Positions 8,044 to 15,458 of a DNA stretch of 18,176 nucleotides are shown here, piece after piece. How positions within the stretch are numbered: the stretch's first letter is position 1; each line of letters opens with the position of its first letter. The notes under the pieces are model-generated. The model was not told the DNA's origin. It was given only the letters and a program-made list of their open reading frames with translations, and made no database searches. Both the position numbers and the translations under genes were made by a program. Source of the stretch: JANRKG01 sp033763635 (GTDB lineage: Bacteria; Cyanobacteriota; Cyanobacteriia; GCF-001939115); NCBI GenBank assembly GCA_033763635.1, contig JANRKG010000018.1, positions 1 to 18,176 on the forward strand, read 5' to 3'.

Positions 8044-10101
8044 TTATCCTAACTCTACCTCGCTGGTTTGTTCAGCAGTTTGAGATGTTGTATGATTCTG
8101 GGCCTGGGTTGCTACTGCCTCCTGACTCCCTCCCTCCAAATTTGGTGAGGCTGCGAGAATCTGTTCCAGGGCTGCACGATCGGCTTCTACCTGCTGTTGA
8201 ACCACACTCGAATCATTGAGGGTTGCGGTGGCGACTGATTCTACACTTGTTTGTTCCGCACTTGCTTGTTGTGCAGCTTTTTGAGCAGGTTGAGAAGAAT
8301 TTTGAGTGGCTCCTACTTGTTGCGAAATCACACGGCCTGTCGGTACTAGATTATTACCTTCCTGCCGATACAATCCCAGCCCCTTAACGGTCTCTTGCCA
8401 ATTCACCGTTCCTTCAAACCCGTATTGATGGTAGCCCCCCTTCTGGTAGGTCTCGTAGGGGCGAAACTCGCGGTGAATGATGGTAGTTTGGTGGGCACCA
8501 ATGCCAACCACCGTTCCAGAGGGAATCGTTTTCCCAACGTCAGCCTGGGTAAATTTGGGAGTGGTAAATTCGGCAATCCGCTCTACCATCTTGAGTTTTT
8601 CGTTGTAGATATCGACATAATGACCGTAACCATTAGGCTCGTACCCAACTTTGACGATTTTTCCCCCTAACGTCGCCTGGGGAGCTTCTGTGTCAACGTT
8701 TTTATTAGGGCTGTAAGTGTCTACCCCTGCGTGTTTGCGCCCGTCCGGTCGAGGTGCGCCGTAGTAGGTATTTCCGGGGGGAACGGCTAGCGACTCTAAC
8801 TTAATCGATGCATTTTGGGTTGATTGCTGAGGGGGTGCTTGATTTGCCTGTTTTTGCAGCGTAGACTGCAAAGAACTCCAGGTTTGGGGTCCAACAATTC
8901 CATCAGTCTGCAACCCATGACGAGCCTGATAGGTGATTACGCCTTGTCGAGTTTCGGGACCAAAGATGCCATCGGTGGCGATCGTAATGCCCGATTGGTT
9001 CAGGCGTTGCTGGAGTTGCTTGACAGGTTCTCCCCGATCGCCCATCCGGAGCGTTGGCTGTTGCATCGCCGCCTGGGCCACTTGAACAAGATTTTTCAGC
9101 CCAGATTGTACAGGTTGCACCGTGTTGGCCTGGGCGTTTGTGGCAGCTTTAGCGGTTGAAGCTGTTTGTGGCGGTTTTTGCTCCTGGCTTGTCGAGGCTT
9201 GTTGAGTCTTCTGGGGCAGTAATTTGTTCCAGGTATCTGGCCCAACGACTCCATCCGGAATGAGTCCTTTACTGGTTTGAAATTGCACGACCGCTTGTTT
9301 GGTTTGTGCATCAAATTGCCCCGTCACTTGCAGTGAAAAACCGTTTTTATTAAGCGCAGTCTGAATCTCTTTCACATCTGCACCAACAGCATGTTCACTC
9401 ACAACCCCTTGACGTAGCATTTGCTTATTTTGGCTCGCTTCATTCACCTTCTCTACATCTACAACCAGTTGCTTTTGCATGCGAGCCACATCTTCCCCAA
9501 TAGCACGAATTCCACCTTGAATTCCACTAGACATGAGTTCGATCGCCTGATTTTGTGGAAGAGAAGGATTGCCTAAATCGCGAAAAATATCCCCTTTGGG
9601 TCTACCTGGATCATACTTGTAATAGTCTCCATTGTAAGAACGCTGACGTTCGCTATAGATGTACCCCACATGGCACATTGCATCCTTATCTGCCTGGGAA
9701 AGGGCTGATAGGTCTAGCTTCTTACCCGTTAAACTTGTATAGATTTGTAATCCGACTTCTAAGTTTTTATTGTATTTTTTGAGGCTGTCCGAGCGATTGG
9801 TATCTAACCCGCCAATCTGGTAAGTTCCGAAATTATATCCACTGGCAGGATCAAGATTTTCTCGCCCAAATCGAAGTTGGCCTTCATGTCTTGCAAGAGC
9901 AATTTGCCGTTTAATTAAGGTTCCAGTCCCGTTACTGTATTGCTGATCAAGGGCAATTAATAACTCAGCGCCAGGACCATCCCCAAAGATGGTTTTTGCA
10001 AGTTGTTGAGCTTCTTTTTGAGATAAAGACCCTAGCGATTTATATCTCTCTGGATCTTGTTGAACCAGATGGGATGCTTGCTCATAGAAAACTTTACTCA
10101 T
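8044..10101 (-). CDS. Multidomain peptidoglycan-acting protein: lysozyme-like, two PG-binding repeats, M23-like domain
   Basis: 685 residues from the ATG at 10101, which follows GGAG with a 6-base spacer. The frame stays open upstream to 10266, but that would overlap the preceding gene and adds 55 non-conserved-looking residues. Layout: a lysozyme-like region at about 65-200, with candidate catalytic E73 in RHEGQ and GTYQIGG at 92-98; PG-binding domain 1 at about 239-296 (DGVVGPDTW); a Gln/Ala/Thr linker; PG-binding domain 2 at about 351-413 (DGIFGPETR, DGIVGPQTW); an M23/LytM-like domain at about 440-595 with H457...D461, YGHYVDI (492-498) and H543-R-E545; then an acidic, Gln-rich tail. M23 peptidases normally end in HxH, so the second zinc histidine appears to be Glu. 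There is no signal peptide or TM segment, odd for a cell-wall enzyme. It could be an endolysin-like, tail-lysozyme-like or sporadically released enzyme. Last gene of a likely three-gene operon. Confidence 0.85.
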   Translation of the reverse strand: MSKVFYEQASHLVQQDPERYKSLGSLSQKEAQQLAKTIFGDGPGAELLIALDQQYSNGTGTLIKRQIALARHEGQLRFGRENLDPASGYNFGTYQIGGLDTNRSDSLKKYNKNLEVGLQIYTSLTGKKLDLSALSQADKDAMCHVGYIYSERQRSYNGDYYKYDPGRPKGDIFRDLGNPSLPQNQAIELMSSGIQGGIRAIGEDVARMQKQLVVDVEKVNEASQNKQMLRQGVVSEHAVGADVKEIQTALNKNGFSLQVTGQFDAQTKQAVVQFQTSKGLIPDGVVGPDTWNKLLPQKTQQASTSQEQKPPQTASTAKAATNAQANTVQPVQSGLKNLVQVAQAAMQQPTLRMGDRGEPVKQLQQRLNQSGITIATDGIFGPETRQGVITYQARHGLQTDGIVGPQTWSSLQSTLQKQANQAPPQQSTQNASIKLESLAVPPGNTYYGAPRPDGRKHAGVDTYSPNKNVDTEAPQATLGGKIVKVGYEPNGYGHYVDIYNEKLKMVERIAEFTTPKFTQADVGKTIPSGTVVGIGAHQTTIIHREFRPYETYQKGGYHQYGFEGTVNWQETVKGLGLYRQEGNNLVPTGRVISQQVGATQNSSQPAQKAAQQASAEQTSVESVATATLNDSSVVQQQVEADRAALEQILAASPNLEGGSQEAVATQAQNHTTSQTAEQTSEVELG

Positions 10102-10234
10102 GATGCACTCCGAATGTTGAATGAATAGAGTTAAGAGATGAGAATACGAAAATCGGTCAAAAAAAGTGAATGGTTGCACTATCCCAAGTTGGAGTGACCC
10201 AATGGGTAGATGGGATTGGTAATCAACCCCAAAG

Positions 10235-10972
10235 TCAGGGCTTGGAATTGGGTAATTCCTGTGCATCCATTGATTGACGCAAATCAGCGCAAAGCTGCGT
10301 GGTCGGGCGAATCACACAGACAAATATTTGGTTTAGTAACCGTTGTTGTTTGCTTTGCAACTTGTTGATCTGTTGATAAGCTGGCAAACAAATGATGAAA
10401 ACTAGCCCCCAAAAAGCAGCAGAAATTGCAACCCAGGCACCCAGTTGTTTCCAATTAAAATCCTGGTGACAAAGCAACGAATTGATCTGCCGGACTTGTT
10501 CTTCCAATGGTTTCAAATCTGGCACTGGAGAACGGGAAACTACATTACTGAGAGATTGCAGCGTTTGTTGCAGATCATACAAATTCTGTTGTAAGTGTTG
10601 ACCAAATTCCTGCTGTTTTTGCGAAGACTCTACTAAAGTTTTAGAAGCTCTAATAAGCAGCAACGTTGATTTCTCGATTTCATCTAACCGTTGCTGACAA
10701 CTCAATAACTGCACCTGTAACTCAGAATATTCTGATCCAGTAGAAGTTAAATGATTCCACGCAAGGAATGTTTCTGTTTCTACGTTCGATCGCATCTCTT
10801 CAAGATCAGTCTGCTCTTGAAGAGACACTTCTGAAAGCAAATTTTCAGCCCAATTTGTCTCTGTCATCATCTGTTGCATTACCATTTCACCAACAGCAAG
10901 ATGATTAAGAGTGTAGGAAAAGAACAGAAGCGAAAAAATCGTGATTCGGCTGAGAATCCTACGCGACTGCAC
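10235..10972 (-). CDS. Coiled-coil membrane protein of unknown function
   Basis: I do not recognise the family. From the GTG at 10972 the protein has 245 residues: a short hydrophobic N-terminal stretch (about 10-22) after an Arg-rich start, a long predicted coiled coil rich in Gln/Leu/Glu (about 75-145), one clear membrane segment (about 177-198, GAWVAISAAFWGLVFIICLPAY split by small residues) and a basic C-terminal helix. The start is uncertain: no good Shine-Dalgarno precedes the GTG, and ATGs at residues 30, 32, 35 and 36 are possible (GGTGA lies 7 bases before the codon for M32). An internal start would remove the N-terminal hydrophobic stretch, leaving a single-pass protein. It starts 27 bases after the winged-helix gene and ends 133 bases before the peptidoglycan hydrolase gene, all on one strand. 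It might be a membrane partner for either one (inference only). Confidence 0.7.
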   Translation of the reverse strand: MQSRRILSRITIFSLLFFSYTLNHLAVGEMVMQQMMTETNWAENLLSEVSLQEQTDLEEMRSNVETETFLAWNHLTSTGSEYSELQVQLLSCQQRLDEIEKSTLLLIRASKTLVESSQKQQEFGQHLQQNLYDLQQTLQSLSNVVSRSPVPDLKPLEEQVRQINSLLCHQDFNWKQLGAWVAISAAFWGLVFIICLPAYQQINKLQSKQQRLLNQIFVCVIRPTTQLCADLRQSMDAQELPNSKP

Positions 10973-10999
10973 TCAGGAATTGCTTAACCCAGGAATTTC

Positions 11000-11653
11000 T
11001 CAACTTGTCTGTGCAACATAGTAACCCGGTCGCCCTTCTACATTTTGCCAGCGGTTTGCTTTTTTGCCGCGTGAGAGGGTACTGTTCATTAACAGCTTGA
11101 TACGTTTAAAGCTTTCTTTGCTCACACGCTTGCCATACACTTGTTCAATTAGCTCTTGAGTCTGCATGGGTTGACCGGGATGGCGATCGAGAATGGTTGC
11201 GATCGCATCTAACAAGCTCATGTCGCGAAATGATTGCAGTCGCAACTGGGTTAAGTTTGTCTCCTTTCCATCAGAAGCATCTGAGTCAGAAATATCAGAT
11301 GTTTCTGATGGCAAAGGCAGATCTTCTTTCGGTTTAGTCTTGCGCGGAGTTCTTGTTTTTTTGGAGACAGGTTCTTTGGCTTCCGCCAACTCCAGTGTAT
11401 TGGTTGCAGCAGTAAAGAGCGGGCTGGGAATTGCCGCCTCTGACAAGACATGGAGAATTTGTTCAACGTCATTAGAACCTACCAGGGTGGGGAGGTTCTG
11501 AAGTTGTTGAATCAAGCCCAAACGACTCTCAAATAAATCCTTCAGTGCCGTTAGCTTATGAACGTAACCTTCGTAGTAATCTTCCAACTGTTTTAGCGAT
11601 TTGATAAATTCATTCGCTCCTTGCGGGCCTAAAACTTGTTGATACTCCTCCAT
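11000..11653 (-). CDS. Coiled-coil protein with C-terminal winged-helix (HARE-HTH-like) domain
   Basis: 217 residues from the ATG at 11653. A GTG two codons upstream is less likely because AGGAG sits only 1 base from it but 7 bases from the ATG. N-terminus (about 10-55) is helical and coiled-coil-like (LKQLEDYYEGYVHKLTALKD). A Lys/Pro/Ser-rich, probably disordered linker with an RTPRKTKPK basic patch spans about 88-140. The C-terminal part (about 143-215) reads as a winged helix of the HARE-HTH/HB1 kind: SLLDAIATILDRHPGQPM, a QTQELIEQVYG helix, SFKRIKLLMNSTLSRG, and a hydrophobic wing ending RPGYYV. The family is linked with DNA- or chromatin-associated proteins and restriction systems. Here it may regulate its own operon or tether DNA (inference). 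First gene of the three-gene minus-strand cluster. Confidence 0.75.
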   Translation of the reverse strand: MEEYQQVLGPQGANEFIKSLKQLEDYYEGYVHKLTALKDLFESRLGLIQQLQNLPTLVGSNDVEQILHVLSEAAIPSPLFTAATNTLELAEAKEPVSKKTRTPRKTKPKEDLPLPSETSDISDSDASDGKETNLTQLRLQSFRDMSLLDAIATILDRHPGQPMQTQELIEQVYGKRVSKESFKRIKLLMNSTLSRGKKANRWQNVEGRPGYYVAQTS

Positions 11654-11701
11654 ATTCACACTCCTAAAATGATAAACGCTGGGATAGAATTACAAATTCA
11701 A

Positions 11702-11711
11702 TTCAATTGAA
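11702..11711. promoter_or_regulatory. 10-bp palindrome in a divergent promoter spacer
   Basis: TTCAATTGAA is a perfect palindrome lying between the divergent winged-helix gene (11653, minus) and the phosphodiester glycosidase gene (11891, plus), in an AT-rich spacer of 237 bases where promoters for both must lie. It may be an operator, but a 10-bp AT-rich palindrome can occur by chance. No clear -35/-10 pair is visible. Confidence 0.25.
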
Positions 11712-11890
11712 AGTTAAGTGATTGGCAGGGACAGACACCAATACCCTTTAAAGGTTGAGTTGGAATCCACAAAACTGTCGTTCTAAGATAGTCTCTTAAG
11801 AATCTAAAGTTGTCGAATCACTAAACTTTTGAAAGGCTTGAAGAGATTGTCCCTTGATTGTTTAGTATTTTGCAAGAAAGGGAGGCAATT

Positions 11891-12850
11891 GTGAAAAATA
11901 AATTATCTTTAAATCTTTTCTTGTTGAGTATCATTCTAGTCGGTTTGGGAACGCTACTGTTCAGAAGCGTAGAGATGTTTTTTCCGACTCAGATACCCCG
12001 ATCTTCTCCCTTGCTTAGTCAGCAATCCATCCCTGTCCCCAAAGCACCCCTGCAATATCGCGTGTATTCCCTCGATCGCAGTCTGGTACATACACTCACG
12101 ATTCCATCAGATGCAAGATTTACGGTTCAACCTGTCGTAACAAAGCAGCTTGAACTGGTTAAAACGCTTGCCCTTCAGCATCAAGCCATTGCTGCTATCA
12201 ACGGTGGATTTTTTGATCCGGGGAATCAGCGCTCAACGTCCTATGTCATGGTGCGAGGAAAGCTGGTGGCTGATCCGCGATCGAATCCACGATTGATGAG
12301 CAATCCGGATCTGGTGCCGTACCTGAGTAAGATTCTAAATCGCACGGAATTGCGACGGTATCAATGTTCTTCACATTTGCAGCAAGCGTCTCAGCCCAAG
12401 TACCGCTATACGCTTGTGCTCCACAGTGCATCTGTCTCCCCTGATTGTGAACTTTTGGATCGCTTAGGGGCGGGTCCCCAATTACTTCCCAGGCTCACGT
12501 TAGTCGAAGAAGGATTTTTGGCGTATGATACCGGGAAAATACCCATTCGAGATCCGTTAGGGAGTTTTCAACCCAATGCGAGAAGTGCGATCGGCCTTCG
12601 CAAAGATGGCAGTTTGGTGATGATGATGGCCGCTCAGAAACCGGGAATGGCTGTTCCTTCTGGTATGTCCCTTCCCGAACTGGCAGAATTCATGAAAACA
12701 CTGGGGGTCGATCAGGCAATGAATTTGGACGGAGGAAGTTCTACATCTTTCTACTATCAAGGAAAGAGTTTTTATGGCAAGTTAGACGAAACAGGAACTT
12801 TCATTCAACGGCCTGTCAAATCAGCCCTAATCCTGCAAGCAATTAATTGA
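11891..12850 (+). CDS. Membrane-anchored phosphodiester glycosidase family protein (NAGPA/DUF2233)
   Basis: 319 residues from a GTG start at 11891, chosen because AGGGAGG lies 5 bases upstream; a TTG at 11858 only adds 11 residues encoded over the ribosome binding site itself. A single membrane anchor or signal sequence lies at about 6-27, so the rest is likely periplasmic. Family motifs are clear: AAINGGFFD (about 102-109), ARSAIGLRKDGSLV (about 230-243), GMSLPELAEFMKTLGV and NLDGGSSTS (about 278-286). The family is named for the human enzyme that uncovers mannose-6-phosphate by removing N-acetylglucosamine from a phosphodiester. Bacterial members are thought to act on phosphodiester-linked sugars of cell-envelope polymers; the substrate here is unknown. 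Its stop codon overlaps the start of the next gene (TGATG), pointing to coupled expression. Confidence 0.9.
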   Translation: MKNKLSLNLFLLSIILVGLGTLLFRSVEMFFPTQIPRSSPLLSQQSIPVPKAPLQYRVYSLDRSLVHTLTIPSDARFTVQPVVTKQLELVKTLALQHQAIAAINGGFFDPGNQRSTSYVMVRGKLVADPRSNPRLMSNPDLVPYLSKILNRTELRRYQCSSHLQQASQPKYRYTLVLHSASVSPDCELLDRLGAGPQLLPRLTLVEEGFLAYDTGKIPIRDPLGSFQPNARSAIGLRKDGSLVMMMAAQKPGMAVPSGMSLPELAEFMKTLGVDQAMNLDGGSSTSFYYQGKSFYGKLDETGTFIQRPVKSALILQAIN

Positions 12851-14016
12851 TGTGGCAAAATTGCAGCATGGCACAGTTTCCTATCATTCTTGTTCCTCAG
12901 GTTATTGCTCAAGCGGCCTCACCTCAAGGCCGGGGGGATTCCCTTCACCTCCCTCCCTTACCGACACGGCAGCCCGGAAAACCGCGAAAACCCAAACCCC
13001 CTCGTTTTCCAGGGCCACCGCCACAACGCTGGGATACCCTCCGTGCCATTGGAGTCGGTCTTGTCAGTCTTGCAGTTGCCATTGCCCTGGGCATGATCGC
13101 AGGGTTATTTAACCCTGACCTGATGATTCTGATTTATGCCCTGGCTCCTCTCCTCTCCGTTAGCATCGCGTTGCGGTATCTAATTGACCAATTGCAGTTC
13201 TACCCCTCGCGGATGCAAGCCTACCAGCAGCGGTTTCAAGACTATGAGAAACAGTTAAAACATTACCAACAGGTGGTTCGGAAAATTAAAGCCTGGGAAC
13301 GGCGGCGACATCAACTTTTGACCGCTGTTCAAAAATATCAGGAGCGATCGTTAACGGCAACTTCTCAGGAACGATCTCTTTCTGCGCTACCTCCTAACCT
13401 ATATTGGGCTTTGCAACAAACCCTTTCGAACGATCGCAATGATAGTCAGGCTCCACGAGGGCGGAGTGAGGAAAAGTTTGAACGTTACTTAAAAAAATTC
13501 TTTCCGGGCAAGATCAAAACGGGCTTGAGTTTTTCCATTCCCGATTATCCCCATCCCTACACAGCAGATTTTGCTTATGTGGATGGAGATTTGAATTTAT
13601 GCATTGATATCGAGATTGATGAACCCTATCGTTACGCTGACCTCAGTCCTACCCATGAAGTGGGTTCTGAAAAAGATAAGAAGCGGAACCAGTTTTTCCT
13701 GCGACGGGGGTGGCTGGTGATTCGCTTCAGTGAGGAACAAGTGATCCGTTCGCCTGAGAGTTGTTGTAAAACGATCGCCAAAACCCTTGCCAGAGTGCTG
13801 GGGAATCCAGACTATCTCAAGCCGTTTCAGTCAATTTCCGATCTCCAACCCATGCCCCAATGGACAATGGAAGAAGCAACTCAAATGGCGTTGCATCGTT
13901 CTCGCGATCGCTACTTGGGGGATGATCGCCTGGAATCGTCACGTCCCCAGCAACTTTCGTTTCAGGGGTTCGCTGATTTGACCCTGGGGGAACGGCGTAC
14001 TTCCAAATCTTCTTAA
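12850..14016 (+). CDS. Membrane-anchored protein with Vsr/DUF559-like nuclease fold
   Basis: 388 residues from the ATG that shares its A with the preceding TGA (TGATG, termination-reinitiation). Layout: a short N-terminus, a Pro/Arg-rich stretch (about 34-60), two membrane segments forming a hairpin (about 64-86 and 90-112), a coiled-coil region rich in Gln/Arg (about 118-165), and a C-terminal domain (about 205-318) that reads as a PD-(D/E)XK-type nuclease fold: SEEKFERYL (E208), TADFAYVDG (D240), LCIDIEIDEPY (E255-x-D257) and RNQFFLRRGWLVIRF. The E-x-D rather than E-x-K resembles the IEvDG pattern of Vsr/DUF559 proteins. Such domains are usually soluble; the membrane hairpin is unusual. Both N- and C-termini should lie in the cytoplasm. 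Role is unknown; the pairing with a periplasmic glycosidase is not obviously functional. Confidence 0.8.
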   Translation: MWQNCSMAQFPIILVPQVIAQAASPQGRGDSLHLPPLPTRQPGKPRKPKPPRFPGPPPQRWDTLRAIGVGLVSLAVAIALGMIAGLFNPDLMILIYALAPLLSVSIALRYLIDQLQFYPSRMQAYQQRFQDYEKQLKHYQQVVRKIKAWERRRHQLLTAVQKYQERSLTATSQERSLSALPPNLYWALQQTLSNDRNDSQAPRGRSEEKFERYLKKFFPGKIKTGLSFSIPDYPHPYTADFAYVDGDLNLCIDIEIDEPYRYADLSPTHEVGSEKDKKRNQFFLRRGWLVIRFSEEQVIRSPESCCKTIAKTLARVLGNPDYLKPFQSISDLQPMPQWTMEEATQMALHRSRDRYLGDDRLESSRPQQLSFQGFADLTLGERRTSKSS

Positions 14017-14133
14017 GAGATTTCCAGAAAAGAGCTTACCTGTAAGTTGCCCTTCGACTCCGCTCAGGGCGCGGGTGTTGGTTGAGCGAAGCCGAAACCA
14101 GCGGGTAGATTGTTTTTCGGAAATCTCCTGAGA
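14011..14133. repeat. Nested inverted-repeat element between convergent genes
   Basis: Outer arms at 14011-14031 and 14114-14133 are reverse complements with about 18 matches and a 1-base gap (GAGATTTCC pairs with GGAAATCTC). Inside are arms at 14053-14066 (TTCGACTCCGCTCA) and 14083-14096 (TGAGCGAAGCCGAA), 12 of 14 matching. The inner motif is a dispersed repeat I associate with cyanobacterial intergenic regions. The left outer arm includes the stop codon of the nuclease-fold gene. It could act as a bidirectional terminator or be a small MITE-like element. Confidence 0.55.
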
Positions 14134-14168
14134 ACCTGTGAGTTGAGAAAAACCGAAACTCCCAGGTT
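14133..14168. terminator. Hairpin downstream of the BMP lipoprotein gene
   Basis: Arms AACCTGTGAGTT (14133-14144) and AACTCCCAGGTT (14157-14168) match at 11 of 12 positions around a 12-base loop. It lies 24 bases beyond the stop of the minus-strand BMP gene and 117 bases beyond the stop of the plus-strand nuclease-fold gene. No long T run follows on either strand, so a terminator role is only likely, not certain. Confidence 0.45.
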
Positions 14169-14192
14169 TAGCAAACGGTTCCGAGCGGTAAA

Positions 14193-15281
14193 TTATGCAA
14201 CCGTACCCTTCGCGCAGTAAGTGCTTTTTCCTCCTTCCTGGCACTTCTCAAAGGTCAAAGTTTTAGCAACGATCGCATCCTTCGCTTTCATCACTTTTTG
14301 CTGGATAGGTTCAGTCACCGCAGCACCAAACTTGCCGAGATGAACAATATCGGGTTGCTCCAGACCGATCGTGTAGATCTTACCCTCCAACTTCCTTTGG
14401 GTTGCTAAATCTGCAAGGTAGGCGATCGCCAGATCAATGCGCTTAATTGCACTGGTCAAAACCGCTTTGGGAGCAACATCCAATTGATCCGTCGTATTGC
14501 CAAAAGCATAAACGCCCTTTTCTGCGGCTGCCTGAAGTACCGCCGGAGCCGCATTATCCAGCCATTGATAAACAACATCCGCACCTGCCGAGGTCAGGGC
14601 TAAAAATGCTTCTTTGGCCTTCGCGGGATCGTTCCAGTCTCCCGTGAAACTGACGCTGACTCTCATATCTGGCTTGACAGACTTCGCGCCTAACTCAAAT
14701 CCCCGTGCCTCATTGGTTGTAGCCTCAAATTCCTGCCCTCCCAGATAGGCCATCCGCCCCGACTTACTCAAGGACGCACCAATCATCCCACACAGGTAGC
14801 CCAGTTCCAGGCTATTCAGTCGCAGGGAAGCGATGTTGTTCCCCGTTGCGGCTCCGTTCACCACAACAAAAAAGGTATTCGGGAACTGGGGGGCAACTTG
14901 TTGCACGGCGGCATCAAATTGGCCTCCATGAGCGTAGACAAGGTTGTAGCCACGACGGGCAAAATCAGAAAGGCTCTCTGCTTGGTCCGCCTGACTGACC
15001 TTCTCAACATAGTCCGTCTGGGCACCCAGTTTATTCTTCACCACCAGGACCCCTTCATACCCGGCCTGGTTCCAGGCTTTGTCTGTGATAATGCCAGGAA
15101 GGACGATCGCTGTCTTAAATCCACTGGCATTAGACGATCCCCCAGTCGGCGAACTTCCGGAGGCAGGGCTGGATTCGGTTGCGGGAGGGGATGATTGAGG
15201 ACATCCATGCAACAGCAAACTCGTTCCTAACGCTGCTGAACCATACAAAAAAGTACGCCGCGTTGATTTGTGCATTTTCAT
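14193..15281 (-). CDS. BMP-family (PnrA-like) substrate-binding lipoprotein, Tat signal
   Basis: 362 residues from the ATG at 15281, preceded by GGGAG with a 5-base spacer; the longer open frame upstream has no such site. The N-terminus has a twin-arginine motif (STRRTFLYG, R8-R9) followed by a hydrophobic stretch and a lipobox-like LLHGC with C27, so it is probably a Tat-exported lipoprotein. After a Ser/Pro/Gly linker the BMP fold follows: FKTAIVLPGIITDKAWNQAGYEG, DFARRGYNLVYAHGGQF, ELGYLCGMIGASLSKSG, EARGFELGAKSVKPD, GADVVYQWLDNAAPAVLQAA. BMP proteins bind purine nucleosides or related molecules for ABC importers. No ATPase or permease gene is nearby, so this is an orphan binding protein in the window. 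Its 5' leader carries a hairpin (15311-15352). Confidence 0.93.
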   Translation of the reverse strand: MKMHKSTRRTFLYGSAALGTSLLLHGCPQSSPPATESSPASGSSPTGGSSNASGFKTAIVLPGIITDKAWNQAGYEGVLVVKNKLGAQTDYVEKVSQADQAESLSDFARRGYNLVYAHGGQFDAAVQQVAPQFPNTFFVVVNGAATGNNIASLRLNSLELGYLCGMIGASLSKSGRMAYLGGQEFEATTNEARGFELGAKSVKPDMRVSVSFTGDWNDPAKAKEAFLALTSAGADVVYQWLDNAAPAVLQAAAEKGVYAFGNTTDQLDVAPKAVLTSAIKRIDLAIAYLADLATQRKLEGKIYTIGLEQPDIVHLGKFGAAVTEPIQQKVMKAKDAIVAKTLTFEKCQEGGKSTYCAKGTVA

Positions 15282-15310
15282 CGACACTCCCGATCGCAAT
15301 GACATATCAC

Positions 15311-15352
15311 AAAACCTGAGCATTTCCAGTCTTACCAAGCATGCCAGGTTTT
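15311..15352 (-). promoter_or_regulatory. Leader hairpin upstream of the BMP lipoprotein gene
   Basis: Arms 15311-15323 and 15341-15352 pair over 12 bases (AAAACCTG/CAGGTTTT plus GCAT/ATGC) with one bulged base and a 17-base loop. On the minus strand it ends about 20 bases before the GGGAG ribosome binding site, so it may be a 5'-leader control element. Read on the plus strand it is followed by seven T, so it could instead terminate antisense transcription. I recognise no known riboswitch consensus. Confidence 0.45.
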
Positions 15353-15440
15353 TTTAAAATTCGTACTTCATTAAAATACTTTTTGTGAATGAAAAGGTTA
15401 CTGAGGTACATTTTCTCTGCAATTTTTGAAAACCTTAAAC

Positions 15441-15458
15441 TTGTTCTTTTATGAACAA
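15441..15458. promoter_or_regulatory. Operator-like palindrome TTGTTC-N6-GAACAA
   Basis: Perfect 6-bp half-sites at 15441-15446 and 15453-15458 with an AT-only spacer lie in the 248-base divergent spacer between the BMP gene (minus) and the SnoaL-like gene (plus). A second inverted pair follows (GGTTGATC at 15460-15467 and GATCAACC at 15501-15508). The layout suits a dimeric repressor, but no regulator gene is adjacent and chance cannot be excluded. Confidence 0.3.

Noticed and set aside
10102..10234. Separate promoter for the peptidoglycan-acting gene (TTGACC on the minus strand near 10155)
   Set aside because: A -35-like hexamer is present but no convincing -10 lies at a 16-18-base spacing.
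10102..10266. N-terminal extension of the peptidoglycan-acting protein by 55 residues
   Set aside because: It overlaps the upstream coding region, has no good ribosome binding site, and a well-placed GGAG precedes the ATG at 10101.
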